Assembly: GCF_024586455.1 (NCBI RefSeq)
Contig: NC_065920.1
Coordinates: forward strand, 69,348,821-69,412,820
Length of the DNA stretch: 64,000 nucleotides
DNA from: Bactrocera neohumeralis
Lineage: Eukaryota > Arthropoda > Insecta > Diptera > Tephritidae
Direction: 5' to 3'
Part shown: piece after piece, positions 34,525 through 46,730 of the stretch
How the letters are laid out: every line of letters begins with the position of its first letter
Numbering within the stretch: the first letter of the stretch is position 1
Program-made: the position numbers and the translations under genes
The notes under the pieces: model-generated
Databases searched by the model: none
What the model was told of the DNA's origin: nothing
What the model saw: the letters and a program-made list of their open reading frames with translations, nothing else

Positions 34525-36060
34525 GTTACTGTCGATGTCTTTCGGCGATATTTTGTTTTTGGGGTATCCCTTAACAACGTCTAGCAATAATCGGCAAGCA
34601 AATTAGCACTACACTTGCCTTGGTACCGCATCTCCATAGCAGAAATGTATTGGTGGAAACGCCTTGTTCGTCACATACGGCCTATACATTTTCGAAGAAA
34701 AAAATCAGATGGGAGCCCAGAAAGTGAATTTTAAGGGACATGATGCAACCCATTTTTTTATAGGCAGTAAGTAGATTAGTCACAATATCTTTGTAATTGT
34801 CAGCATTCACATTTCCAAGAAAATTTTTAACAACGCTTTTAAAGGCACTCCAGACTCGTATTTCGGTTTCATTGAGCATTTCCTCAAATGTTTTATTTTT
34901 CATTAATTCTCTTATTAGCGGACCCACAAATATGCCCTGCTTAATTTTTGCTTCACTGATTTTTGGAAATTTTTGTTTCAGTTTCAAGAACCCTCTTCCA
35001 TTTCTCTCTATTGCCTTAACAAGATTCTTCACTAAACCCAAATTAATATGCAAAGGTTGTAGTAATAGCTTGCTGGGATCAACTGAACTGGTAACGTTTT
35101 TTCGTCCTGGAGTGTGTGCCTGACGCACTGGCCACTGCTTTTGTACATAATGACAACCTCTCGCACGGCTGTCATGTTTGCCTATTGCAATATTTCGTAT
35201 ATCCTTGTTGCATTGCAAGAAGAAGGGCTATTACTTTTAGGTCTCCACATATTGCCCAACCATACTCATGATAACGGATGTACTCTAAAAGAACTCCCAT
35301 ATTCTCATATGATTCCTTCATATAAACCGCATGAGCTAAGAACACAGATGGATATTTGTTACCGTTATGAACCAACACTGCATTTAAACTAAGTTTAGAG
35401 GAATCAATGAATGGACGCCAATCACGTGGATCATGTTTCTGTCCTAGTGCGTTAAACAAAAGTTTAACTTCTGAACAGTATACTAGATCACCTTCTTTAA
35501 AAAAGCAATTTGTGAGGTCTTTCTGCCTTTTTCTGTAAAATGTAATATTTACATTACTTTGTAGAAGGTTCCAACCTTTTAGTCTGGATGCTAAAGGTTC
35601 GGACTGCGATTTTGAAAGGCTTAGATCTCGAACTAAGTCATTAAGATCACCCGTGAAAATAGTTGTGGTCCTGTTGAACACCCTGTTAAATCCAATAAAG
35701 GATCGGTTATCATTTCCTTTGCGGTTTCTGTAACATCACTTGAAGAGCTAGTCGATTCTAGTTCTCCATCGAGACTCCAAGATTCTGGAATAGAAGTGAT
35801 TCACTGTGTTTGACAGGTCTTAAAGCTGATGGTAAATTACAGTACGTAACCCTTAATATTCGTGAGACAAAAATAGCAATCTGTAATATAATCTTTAAGT
35901 TCTCTCCAAACCATTGGCACTGCAAAAAGGCATTTTACGTTTTGAACCTTTTAACCAAGCTGTTAACAATGTTACACAGGTTTTACAATAGACATGAGGG
36001 GGCCCGTCCTTTGTCTTAGTCCCCAACTTTAACACCAAAATAGAGTTCGTTTTGCTATTC
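34525..36060 (-). pseudogene. Pseudogene of a widespread insect repeat protein, function unknown
   Basis: Minus-strand translation gives, in order, a GVKVGD.DK block (about 36035) and CNLPSALRPVKHSES in another frame (about 35800-35850). Next come GDLNDLVRDLSLSKSQSEPLASRLKGWNLL and the WRPFIDSSKLSLNAVLVHNGN block (35172-35681). Then KHDSRARGCHYVQKQWPVRQ and IKQGIFVGPLIRELMKN follow, to GCIMSLKIHFLGSH (34682-35218). The end is a frameshifted MEMRYQGKCSANLLADYC (about 34590-34640). I recognise this multicopy family from many insect and hydra gene lists, where it is labelled uncharacterised and is often near or within transposons. I know no biochemical role. There are at least four frame changes and several stops. 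Confidence 0.75.
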
Positions 36061-37310
36061 AAACATAGAACACCTAACCGATTCGGACACCGTTAGTCTA
36101 CTGATAAAATTATTGTCAAATACGCTCTTTACTTCAAACAAGTCTAAATCGGATAAATCCGTGATCGTATGAAAATATGAGATGATGCAATATAATGAAA
36201 TTTTATGTATTGTAAAATCTAAAGCCTCAGATCACAGAATATCTGTGGGTGATAGAAAAATTCGGTTTTCAGATTTGACTTCAGTGTATCAAACAGCATT
36301 AGAAACACCTAAGAATTTTCATGTCGCAAATTATGTGTCTACCAGTGTAATATGCAAGACGAATTTTATTCATAAAGTGCTGTAAAATGTTACTCATACG
36401 CCACGTGTAACCCAAAGCAGCTTGTAACTGAGTTTTGGTTATAATTTTTACAGCTTGAAAATTTAACGAATTTTGGATCTATTCATATGCATTTATTTCC
36501 TAAAAATATATATTTATATCACAAAATATTCTACGAAATGAAAGCAAATATTACTCATACGCCATGTATGCCAGCGCTTCTGCTAGAAGACCCTTTTTGA
36601 TGTATGGATTACTAATTTCAGCATATCATAACTTCAACGCACACAACAACAACGCAATGCACATTATGCAATTTGCCTTAAAACATTCGCTACTACTCAG
36701 TAGCCAACGCCTGTGGTCAGCAATTTGAGTGCAATCGTTTAGTTAACATTTATTACTTGATACCTCACCGGACCAGCAGACAATAGCACGTTTGCAATGC
36801 AGCTCCTGCGCTATGTGTTGTTCTAGCACGTAATCGAATTTATATACCAAGCAGGTGGGAGTACGAACTATAATATCTACACACATACCTCCACACACAC
36901 ACAGATATCTATGTGTACGTGTAGTGAAAAATGCAAGCGAATATTTTGTGAGTGAATTGGAATGCACAATAAATATCAAGCACATGCACAATAAATTAAA
37001 TAAAGAAGAAAGGAGCGCAAGAATTGAAATGAAATTGTTTGCTGCAAATGCTGGTGGCATTGGTGGAGAGTTAAATGTGGTGTGGGGGTGTAGGAATTTT
37101 ACTGTTTGCTGAAATGCTTCCGACAAATGCTGCTAAGCATTTGCTAAATTGCTCTAAGCATTACCTTCTTTGTATTGCAGTTGAGAAATTTTGAAATTTA
37201 AGCACACGGTATGTGGGAATACAGTTATGTGGCATGCATGTACGTGTGGTGCTTACATACATTTTAAGGTAAGTATTTCTATGATTATTTCTTTACATTA
37301 TCAGCTGCAG
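36060..37310. other. No gene recognised; (CA)n near 36,890-36,902
   Basis: Mixed sequence with overlapping open frames at 36743-37126 on both strands that share a CA-repeat core. No domain recognised. Confidence 0.45.
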
Positions 37311-37317
37311 TGTGAAG

Positions 37318-37475
37318 GGCCAAAATATATCGAATCATTATAACATATAGATATTATACAAACAGAGCGATCGGTATCAAGTGCTTGTGGGGAAAACTTT
37401 TCATTTGACGAGATATATTGAGGAAATTTTCCAAGTCCAAGTCAAGCAATTTTCAAAGCAATTGTTCAAATCGTA
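37318..37475 (+). mobile_element. INE-like element fragment
   Basis: One internal unit: 'ATATATCGAATCATTATAACATATAG', 'ACAAACAGAGCGATCGGTATCAAGTGCTTGT', 'GGAAAACTTTTCATTTGACGAGATAT'. Both element ends are absent. Confidence 0.65.
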
Positions 37476-37539
37476 CTAGCATACACACTGTTCTTTTTAG
37501 AGAAATGTAGAAATTTGCTGACGCTATTAAAAGATCTGT

Positions 37540-38115
37540 GCTTCAATGATTGAATGAAGGGCTTTCATATCGGCAATTTGCAAATTTAGCTGAAATTTCG
37601 TTTGGGTATGTGAAAAATATTGCAAACTGTAATGAAATTTCAGTACCAAAGCATCGATTTAGTCGACGATCCGTTGTAAATAACCACGACGGACGAACTA
37701 TTAACCGCTTGCTGATGTCTAGAGCAGTAAAATCAGGTACTGAGAATTAAAAAGAACTGAAAAGAACTTACGGAAAACAAGTTTCTCACATGACTGTAAG
37801 CCGCGAGTTGAGAAAACAAGGGTTTAAAGCCAGGCACAAAATTAAAAAACCTTTGCTTACTAAACGTCATTAAGAACTGCGTCTATAATGTGCTGAAACG
37901 CACCAAAATTGGACTCTAGAATAGTGAGCGAATGTATTTTGGACTGATGAAGGCAAGATTAACCTTCACGGGTCAGACGGAATACATTAAATACGTTTGG
38001 AAGAAGTCATCAAAGACTATTAGCAGCCATGACGTCATCCTAACACTAAAATTTGTAAGCGGAAAAGTTCTTTTCGGGGTTGCTTGTGCAAAATTGTATT
38101 GGAGATCAAGTTTTA
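37540..38115 (+). pseudogene. Tc1-type transposase pseudogene
   Basis: The N-terminal helix-turn-helix-like part is MNEGLSYRQFANLAEISFGYVKNI (37550 on). VSHMTVSRELRKQGFKAR, a second DNA-binding segment, follows after a stop at 37748. Then comes VFWTDEGKINLHGSDG (37934-37981), which carries the first catalytic Asp of Tc1-type enzymes, followed by KYVWKKSS and a KFVSGKVLFG block matching the usual 'GGG..MVWG' strand. The downstream two catalytic residues are not visible and the sequence becomes AT-rich by 38120. It is about half of the ~340-residue enzyme, with at least three stops or frameshifts. Confidence 0.75.
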
Positions 38116-38119
38116 ATCA

Positions 38120-40020
38120 AAGAAAATATATATATAAAGAAATACATTTTTTTAAAAGTACAAAATTTGAGACAAATCTTTTGTTCGATATTTTATTCAT
38201 TGTAAAAATTGTAAAGCACTACTGAGGCTCACCGACTTAATAAGCTAAATAAAAAAACAGTTTGCAAGATCGTGCTCATAGTGGGCGTAGTAATTAAAGA
38301 CCAACTTAGCAAAATACATATTTTTGAAATATCAGTTACCCGGGGAATATCCGGGTGCTTTTTTCCCAATGTAAATCGGGACACTCTGATTTCTGTAGGA
38401 AATGTAGAGAAGCCTCTCAACCATTTTTTCAGAGTAACAGTCGAAAATATATTCACTTCCTTTACCCACTTTTATGATATAAGAAATGCATTTGTAATGG
38501 AAATAATGGTCTTCGGTGAAAGCATTGTGAAGAAAAATAAAAAAAAGATAAATAAATCGAAATAATTGATATTAAATACATAAAAAAATAGTTTCCACGT
38601 TCCGTAGAATATGTATTTATCTGAGAAAATTATTGCAAGCGCCTAAGGGTATGGTACTCGTATAGCTACACATGACTGATATTTTAGGTATCTTTAGAGC
38701 TGCAGAGTCTTAGATAAAAATGTATCAGTCTTTTTGGGGTTTTATTCTCTTTGTGTTCAATATTTTTAGGTTGTTCTTTCCAAAACCTTTTTAGCTCCCA
38801 GATATATTTGTTAAATTTATTTTTATTTTAAATTTTTTTAATAAACATCTAAAACCCTATTTTCTTAAAAAATGTATTCAACTTTTGTTGCCTACAGAAA
38901 TTCTACTCTCTCAAAAGTCACCAGCTAAGCACTTTGCATGCAACTCAAGTGAGCTCTTGTCCGTATTTATTTAGTCTGTCGTGTTTGCAATTGATGTTGC
39001 TGTTGTTGGTGACAGTAATGTCGTGTTGGCTCAGCAACTGTTGCGCTGACAAAATCTTGTAGTAACAAACAAATAAATACATTTATATATGTATATAATA
39101 TATACGCACATACAAATCGTAAGCCTTGGCATTTTTCACATCTCTTTCTACTTTTCTGCCGCCTTTGTATTTGTATTTGCATGTGTGTGCGACTTTTTAT
39201 GGCCTTAAGTCAATTTCAGCACAAATATTGCCTCTTTTCTTATTCTTATTTATTTTATTTATTTACTTGTACCGTTACTTTTGTCAACCGCAGACACCAT
39301 GTGGCATTTGTACTCTCTCTTTGAAGCCTTCATGTTGGTTCTAAGGTTTTGTTGCCATAGTCTCCCTTTTGAAGTTGTGTTTTGTTTGCTCAGCTTTTTC
39401 CCTCATAGGCTTATTAGCTAATGCAATTGTTGTCAACATGTGGGTGTCTGTATTTTTATAAAGTGTATGGATGATATACTGGTGGTTAATGCAAAAAGAT
39501 AAACGTATATGTTACGATGGGAAAGACATATGGAGGGATAGGATTTTTAATTTCCAAAGTATATAGTAAGAATTTTTCAGAAATATGATTTCGGTTTCTA
39601 GCTTTATGATATATATGATATTTATGATAGACTATATTAAAAATGTTTTTCTCCAGCTTTCCATACAAATATATAGTACATATCCACGATATTGATGATT
39701 GATATTATCGCGATCCTTATGAAGACCTTGGAAATAACATTCTAGGTCATTGATATTTTTGCAGCTTTTCTTTGTAGACATACTTTACATTTTACTATAT
39801 AAATATGGATTTTGTTTAAATATGTTTGCGAGTGTTTGTTATTGGTGAATAATAAATTTTAAGTCAATGTAATTCTCTAGCCTATCCTCTCTCGGGAATG
39901 CCTGCACCAATTTTAACAAAAAAAAAATTATTCTTCATCATTTTTTCGCAAAAAAAGAAACACATTGCGACACAGAAATTTATGTTTTAATATTGTTTGA
40001 AGAAAATATAAATATTTTAA
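38120..40020. other. No gene recognised
   Basis: AT-rich, with short frames only. A small ACCCGG/CCGGGT inverted repeat near 38339-38357 is not followed by anything recognisable. Confidence 0.5.
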
Positions 40021-40840
40021 TTCGACTCGAGAGATCCTTTTATTTCACTATGGTCAGTACGTTCTTAATAATATATTTTATATTTGGAAAAAATCGTTTG
40101 TGCTATTTTGTTTTATGAATGGCGCTGCGGTTACTATTTCCTTAATAATACAAAATAATGCAAATTTATTATACTAACCTATACTAACTCTAGAACGCTT
40201 CTACAGATTTCAAAGATCTTTTAGTTAGTTTTGAAGAATGTTTCTTGTTTACTTTGGAACTAGGTAGGTGGCGTTGTGCTTAATAGTTTTTTAATAATCT
40301 ATGTTTTATATTAAAAAAACATTTCACTCTCCGAGTATCATTAAATAATAACTTATTTGTAGTTCTTGTATTGTTAATTGGCGCTGCGGAATATATATCT
40401 AATAATTCTATAATGCTTCGACAGATTGAAAATATTTTTAGTTCGTTATGAAGAATGGTTGTAATATACCGTGGCTCAAGGTAGGTCGTCCTGTGTGTGA
40501 AAGCTTTAGTAATCTTTTTTCATTTCTCAGAAAAAAATTATTCCGTTATTCTAACTCTACAATGCCTCGACAGACTTAAAAGATTTTTTAGTTAGTTATG
40601 AAAAATGTTTTAATATAATCTAATGTGTCGAAAAATCTTATAATTTTTTTCATTGTATAATAATTGATATTATCATCACAATGCAAATTAATTGCAAATA
40701 TATTATGACGACCTATCTTAACTGGATAACTCCTCGACTGATTTTAATGAATTTTTAATTGCTTATGAAGAATGTTTGTAATATACTGTGGAATAACGTA
40801 AATAGCGCTGTGGTCAATATTTTTTTAATTAAATCAGTAA
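40020..40840. repeat. Degenerate 150-210-bp tandem array, four units
   Basis: Units share 'CTCTA.AATGCTTCGACAGA', 'TTTTTAGTTAGTTATGAAGAATGTT', 'GTAATATAC.GTGG' and 'TGGCGCTG(C)GG'. The GAAGAATG landmark falls near 40239, 40450, 40604 (as GAAAAATG) and 40768. Units are well diverged and AT-rich. Confidence 0.7.
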
Positions 40841-42150
40841 TTCGAAACAAGAAAATTTTCTTCTGCAAAGTTTTGTGATAAAAAATTTCAAACTATTTAG
40901 TTCTTTTCATTTGTTTTTAGTGCATACAATTTTTGATTTGGACTTAGTATGCAAAATAATTAGTCTCTATTAAGTCCCCATCAGAGTTTTCACTTTACAG
41001 ATTACTTGGGAGACAATCACATACCAATCTAGATATATTAAAATAAGAACACTAACTACTACAAAGGATCTTCTTGCAATTGATATTTGTTACTAGAACC
41101 TTATCTTAAGCTTTGTGCATAGCATACTATATATAATGTTATTATATTGTAGATATATTGAGTTTATGTAGGTGCCAATCCTAGTGATATCTACGCATTT
41201 AAAACAATATAACCACTTGCCAAAATCACAAGATTACCAAACCACGGTTAAAGGTGTGCACTAAATGCCGCACAAAATGCGCTCACGTAGAAATAAGATT
41301 AGGAAGTAAACTAGTAAAAAATTACGGAGCTCTAAATAAAAAAGTTATCATTAATCATTAAAGTAACCAAGCCACAGAAGCAACCAAAGTTTATTCGACC
41401 ACCACAAGCTCACGAACTATTTGTTTAAGTTTTTTGAAAACATTTATATACATCTTTATAATACAGCACTCTTTAAAGTAAATTGTTTCAAACAAAAAAT
41501 GTAGCACACAAGCAAATAATCACCTTGCCACATCGTGCGCTCCAGCGCTTTCGACCGTCAAATGATAGTGTTTCGAGGTTCAGTTGCTACAAAAAGCACC
41601 ATAAATTTCATGCTGGTATCAATGCCGCACAAATTTTATATATTTGCTTTTGTTTTTACACATGAAAATATACGCAACTTTGTGTTATCTACCTGTGGGT
41701 GCCTAAAATAAGTTGAAAACTTTGCTGAGCACTACAATCTCCCTAAAAGAACATACACATATCTACACAGCTAGTGAACAAGGCAGCACCACGCATGCTG
41801 GTGGTCAGTTGCGCGCTGGTTTTTCCACTCTCCGCATCTCATTAGTGGTTGGACCTGGTTGCTTGTTAGTAACACTTGGTGTTTTAAAGTTACTCTGGAA
41901 TTATTTTGCTTTTATTTTAAAGATAAAAGCTTGAAAATGTGTTGAAAATTATTTTGCTGTAGATAATACTATTTGAAGCTAAGCGCTAAAGCTTTTGGAT
42001 GTAGAAAAATGCGATTACTTCGATGCTGCTTATGGCCAGTTGCGCATGGTGTGTGTGTATGTTTATGAGGGCAAATAATATTGGTGTTCATATATACATA
42101 AGTACGTACGAATAGTTTTATACTGTTTTAGTCTGCACCTACATTTATTG
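40840..42150. other. No gene recognised
   Basis: AT-rich; short frames at 41483-41934 without domains. Confidence 0.5.
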
Positions 42151-42155
42151 TGTTA

Positions 42156-42516
42156 AAAATTCTATCAAATAATTCAGACTACAAAAGGTATTCTCTAAGT
42201 CATCCCACACATTTGAGTTACGTATACGCCACGTCATACCAATATAGCAAATATAACAAATATATTATTAATGCGGTTTCTTCACTTTCTATACCAAAAT
42301 ATGTTCAGAGGAAAACGTCGAAGATTTCATAAAGTAAAATTATATCAAATAATTATGATTACGAGGGAATGCTCTAATACATTATACAAAATTAAGTTAC
42401 GTATACGCCAAAGTATACCAATATTTCAAATATAACATATACATATTATTAATAACTGCTTCTTCAGTTTCTAAATCAAACATTATTCAGAAAAAGTATC
42501 AGAGATCTCTTAAAGT
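42156..42516. repeat. Tandem duplication, 180-bp unit, two copies
   Basis: Copy 1 (42156-42335) and copy 2 (42336-42516) share 'AAAATT(C/A)TATCAAATAATTA', 'AGTTACGTATACGCCA', 'ATACCAATAT', 'TATTATTAAT' and 'TTCTTCA.TTTCTA' at exactly matching offsets. The second copy runs directly into the INE-like element. Confidence 0.8.
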
Positions 42517-42519
42517 ATA

Positions 42520-43280
42520 TACATATATAAATACTCTGCTATGTGGGCAGCTGATTCGATTTAGCCCGGTCTGCTTAATGGTTTGTTTATACGCGAACTA
42601 GTGCCTAAGTTTACGAGATATCATTCTGAAATTTTATACACGTCCTTTTCTCTCAAAAGAGCTGGTTATTTGTCGAAACCGCCGATATCGGAAGACTATA
42701 GCATATAACTGTCATACAAACTGGCCGATCAAAATCACATTCTTGTACGAGAAACTTTTTCATTTTAAGAGATATCTTTACGAAATTTGGCACCAATTAT
42801 TGCCTAAAACAATGTTACAATTTCAGAGCATTTCGTTTAAATCAGACCACTTTTGCATATAGCTGTCATACAAACGGACCGATTTAAATCAAGGTTTTGT
42901 ATGAAAAGCTTTATATTGGACAAGTTATTCTTACGAAATTTCACACGCATTATTGCCTGTGATAATGCTACAATAACGGAATATATTGTTCAGATCAGAT
43001 CATTATGGCATAGTGCTGTCATACAAACTGACCGATCAAAATGAGCTCCTTGTATGGAAAACTTTTTTATTTGTTGAGATATCGACAAGACATTTGGCAT
43101 GGATAACTGCTCAAAGTAGGAGTATAATCCCAAAATATATTACTCAGATCAGATGTATATAGTATGTAGCTGTCATACAAACTAGTTCAACAAAATAAAG
43201 TTCTGACATGGAAATTTCCTTATTTTTGAAGCGTATTATAGCTTCGGTACAGCCAAGAATAAGGGTTTCTCTTGGTTTTT
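42520..43280 (+). mobile_element. INE-like element with four internal units and tail
   Basis: The copy lacks the first head hairpin but keeps 'GATTCGATTTAGCC', 'GATATCATTCTGAAATTTTA' and 'CCGATATCGGAAGACTATAG'. Four units with 'CTGTCATACAAAC' follow, near 42710, 42864, 43017 and 43172 (spacing about 154), and a tail GTATTATAGCTTCGGTACAGCC near 43236. It is non-coding. Confidence 0.75.
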
Positions 43281-45490
43281 TTCACATATTAATTTTTTTC
43301 ATTTTTTATACAGTTGTCGTTAGCAAGAGTGTCAATACTTTCCTCATGGTTTCACCAAAAGCAAGAATATCAAAATTTTCCTACTGCTTGAACCGAAACT
43401 CAAATTTTTCCTACTTTCCTTAGAAGTGTGCTTTATAAAGTAACAAAAATAATTTATGCAAAAAACTACAATTTTCAGCAAATACATTTGCCCGCCCTTT
43501 ACGTACATACTACACTCACTTTCTATGCATACACCGCTATAAATGCGTCAATTTACTGCCGCAACTTAATGAAACTGTCACTCAAATAACACATTAAAAC
43601 GCTTAATATGCAATCATTGTTGGCAGACAATGAAGTTTTTAATGTGCCGCAGCAGACATTTGCAACGGCAACAAACGCCGGCAGATAAGCAGTGCAGGCA
43701 ACAGACAGCCGACAAGCGAGTGCTTTAAATCGAAAAATCGCTTTTATGCTGGCGAGTGTGTTAATTTTGTATAAAAAATGCAACACAGCCACATGTGTGT
43801 GTGTGTGTGCGTGTGTGCCACAAGTAGTACATAATGTGCGCTATAGAAGTGCATTGGCAATGAAATTTTACTGCCACGCTTGCCACAAGTTGATTTTATT
43901 TTTGCTCTACTGACGCGATAATGGTTTGACGCTGCATGCTGCCGTTTCAGCTTGTACTAAAGCATGCCGTCTGACAGTCTGACATAATAATCACCGACGT
44001 CGTGTTTTTTCCAAGTCTGCTGCTATGCTTTTGGCTACAATAATAACGCTTGCCACAAAATTTGTAATTCCTTTTGTTACGCTTTGAAAAATTTTCACTT
44101 CTCTCATGGCTGCTACATTTACTCCTCTTAGCAAAACTTGCACTACATAATTTAACGATATCTTCAAAAATATTATAACTTCTATCGGCGAAAAATAACT
44201 GAAAAAAAGTTAGTCAGCAGCTGCATCCGTATATTTCGAGAAAAAAAGTATAGAAAACACTTGACGGTCATTTATTTCATATTTATCAGCTTAAAGTATC
44301 TGCAAAGTGCACTCAAGCTTGTGTTATTTAATGGCCAGCTTGCATTATATAAAAACGTTCATATTTCATAAGGTTACTTTACAAGTTTGCTTGGTTGGCT
44401 TTGTCGTTGAGTTTTCTACAATTTCCATTTTCTTTTCGCTTCGCTTGTTTGCCAGAAAATCTGTGCAATTTAGTTGCTTGGCGCAAGGTAACCCAAGAGG
44501 TGAGTCATAAAGCAAGGAAGTGTTTGAAAGTGGTGCACAGAAATACTGCGTTTGGTATTTAATAAAAATTTGTATCAAAAAGTTTATTTTGGAAGCGTCA
44601 AATAAAACTACTATAGATTTCTTAAGTACATGAGGACAAAAAAAATCGATAAAATAGTAAAAGTTTCATACCATATCTTAGAAGTTATATTATATTTTAT
44701 CACTGACTGAGACATTTCCTAAGTCATCTGCAATCCATCACCTGACATTATTTTGCCATAAGCTGTCAGCAATCACATATCATTAAATATCTTTACTCTC
44801 AGCCGTGATTTCTATCTTCATTTCATAAACTTTTCCGTTTTTACAACGTTTAAACATGCCCTTAGATTTTATTCGTGTCATTTGTGATTTGTCATCAGTC
44901 AGCTGTCAGCTGTCTTCGTTCATATATCATATATCAATCACAATGAGCTGTTTAGATTACAAAATTATCATTCCATTTAACGATTAATGGATCTACGGAT
45001 TTTCGAACTTCTTCGTTTGGGTCTGTAACATCTGTTAACTACTTTTTGTCGACTTTCAGTTGTCACTTATGTAAACTTAAAACTCCCAAGCTATTAGTGA
45101 TTACCAGTCATATATGCTTTTTACATCTTTGTTCGCAGAATATCACCAGTTGAATTCGAACTGCGAACTCTGGTTTTCTTAAATATTTTTTTCCAAAATT
45201 TCTGCTCACAGCAATGGCTATGCTTAGTAGTTTGAAGCCTTTGTCTCCCTCTCTCCACTCTTTCCTTTTGGTGGAACCCCTTTTTTAATATATAGCAATA
45301 CCTCACAGGCTTTCTGCTAAAAAATTCGGTCTGCATTTTTAAAATAATCTGGAATCTTGATCTGCATTTATTTACAGTTTTTTTTTTATTAACATGTCGG
45401 TGTTCTGTATTGGCATTAGATATTTTAATGCAACTTACTAATGTAATGACAGTGTTTATGTTGATTTACTTTAGAAAGAATAACTATTGA
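43280..45490. other. No gene recognised; (GT)n at 43,795-43,817
   Basis: A GT microsatellite lies at about 43795-43817. From 44700 to 44950 TGACA/TGTCA and CAGCTGTCAG words begin to appear. Short frames only. Confidence 0.5.
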
Positions 45491-46730
45491 CTAATAATTC
45501 ATAATATGGACTGCGTGATTATTGACTGTTTGACTAATAACTGGTTGATAGCTTTGACTATATGATCATCGGCCAGTGGGTATTGATAATAGACTATGAA
45601 ATGACTTTTGAATATCAAGTATTGATTATTAATCATTAATAATTGATGATTATTAATAATTGATTATTGTCTACCAATTAATGATTACAGACTGTTGTAT
45701 AATCACTACTGACTAATGGTTATGACTAAAATAGGCCAAAAGCTGTTCAATAATGTCTTTTGATAATATTGATTTTAAGTTTAATTCTTACCTCACGACT
45801 ATGGATTATTGTCTACTGATTATTGATTACAGACCGTTGTCTAATTACTAACAACTGCTGACTTATGATTATTTAATATTAATCTGATCTCTATAGTATA
45901 CTCAGTCGGCTTTTAACTATTAACTATTGATTATTGACTGCAGTATAAAGACTACTGAATAATTAATGGCTATTGCCCAATCAACATTGACTGATGTCTA
46001 AAGATTAATGATTACTAATCATTCCCTTAGCACTACTAAATATTGTAATAGACTTTTGACAACTAATATTTGACGATTAACTATTGATTATTGACTATTT
46101 GTTACTGACTATTGCCAAATTGTTTTAAATTACTGATTTATGAATATTGAGTGGTACCTTTGACTATTGACTGTCGGCTTTTCACTATTAATTTTTGTAT
46201 ATTGTCAACTGACTACTGATTTTTGATTATTAGCAATTAGTTATTGACTGCTGACCAATGACTATTGACTACAGACTAGTACCTACTCGCTATTAACTAC
46301 TGATTACTGACCAATTTCATTTCATTACTACCCAAAGTTTAATCACTATTGACTATCGTCCTTTGATTATTAACTATCGTTTATTGACTATTGACTAAAG
46401 ACTATTGTTTACTACTTATTGTCTAATCTATATGTTTATTGGCTTTTGACTTGACTTCTTCGTATCAGAATAGCTATTGACTACCTGAATAATTACTGTT
46501 AACTACTGACCAATGACTAGTGATTATTGTCTAATCACTAACTAAAGACTGGTTAGTGACTATCGAATACCGACAATTGGTTTTTAAATCTCCTTTATTG
46601 AGCAGTGACTAGTGGTACTTGACTCCTAACTAGTGCTTAGTAGGTATTGGTAATTATGTAAAATCAGTGACGGTTGATAATTGACTATTGACTCTTATTG
46701 CTATTAGTCATTGGTTAATGATTATGATGT
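45490..46730. repeat. TGACTATTGATTA-type short-word array (~1.2 kb)
   Basis: Words TTGACTATTGA, TGATTATTGACT, CTATTGATTATTG and ATTAATAATTGAT recur every 7-30 bases throughout, with heavy divergence. The word order is irregular, unlike a classic satellite. There are no open frames of note. Confidence 0.8.

Noticed and set aside
36743..37126. Opposed 127- and 85-codon frames
   Set aside because: They share a CA-repeat core and neither has a known domain.
38339..38357. ACCCGG/CCGGGT hairpin as terminator
   Set aside because: Stem only six bases in a eukaryotic context with no adjacent gene.
45490..46730. CRISPR-like array
   Set aside because: No constant repeats or unique spacers, and eukaryotic context; it is a degenerate short-word repeat.
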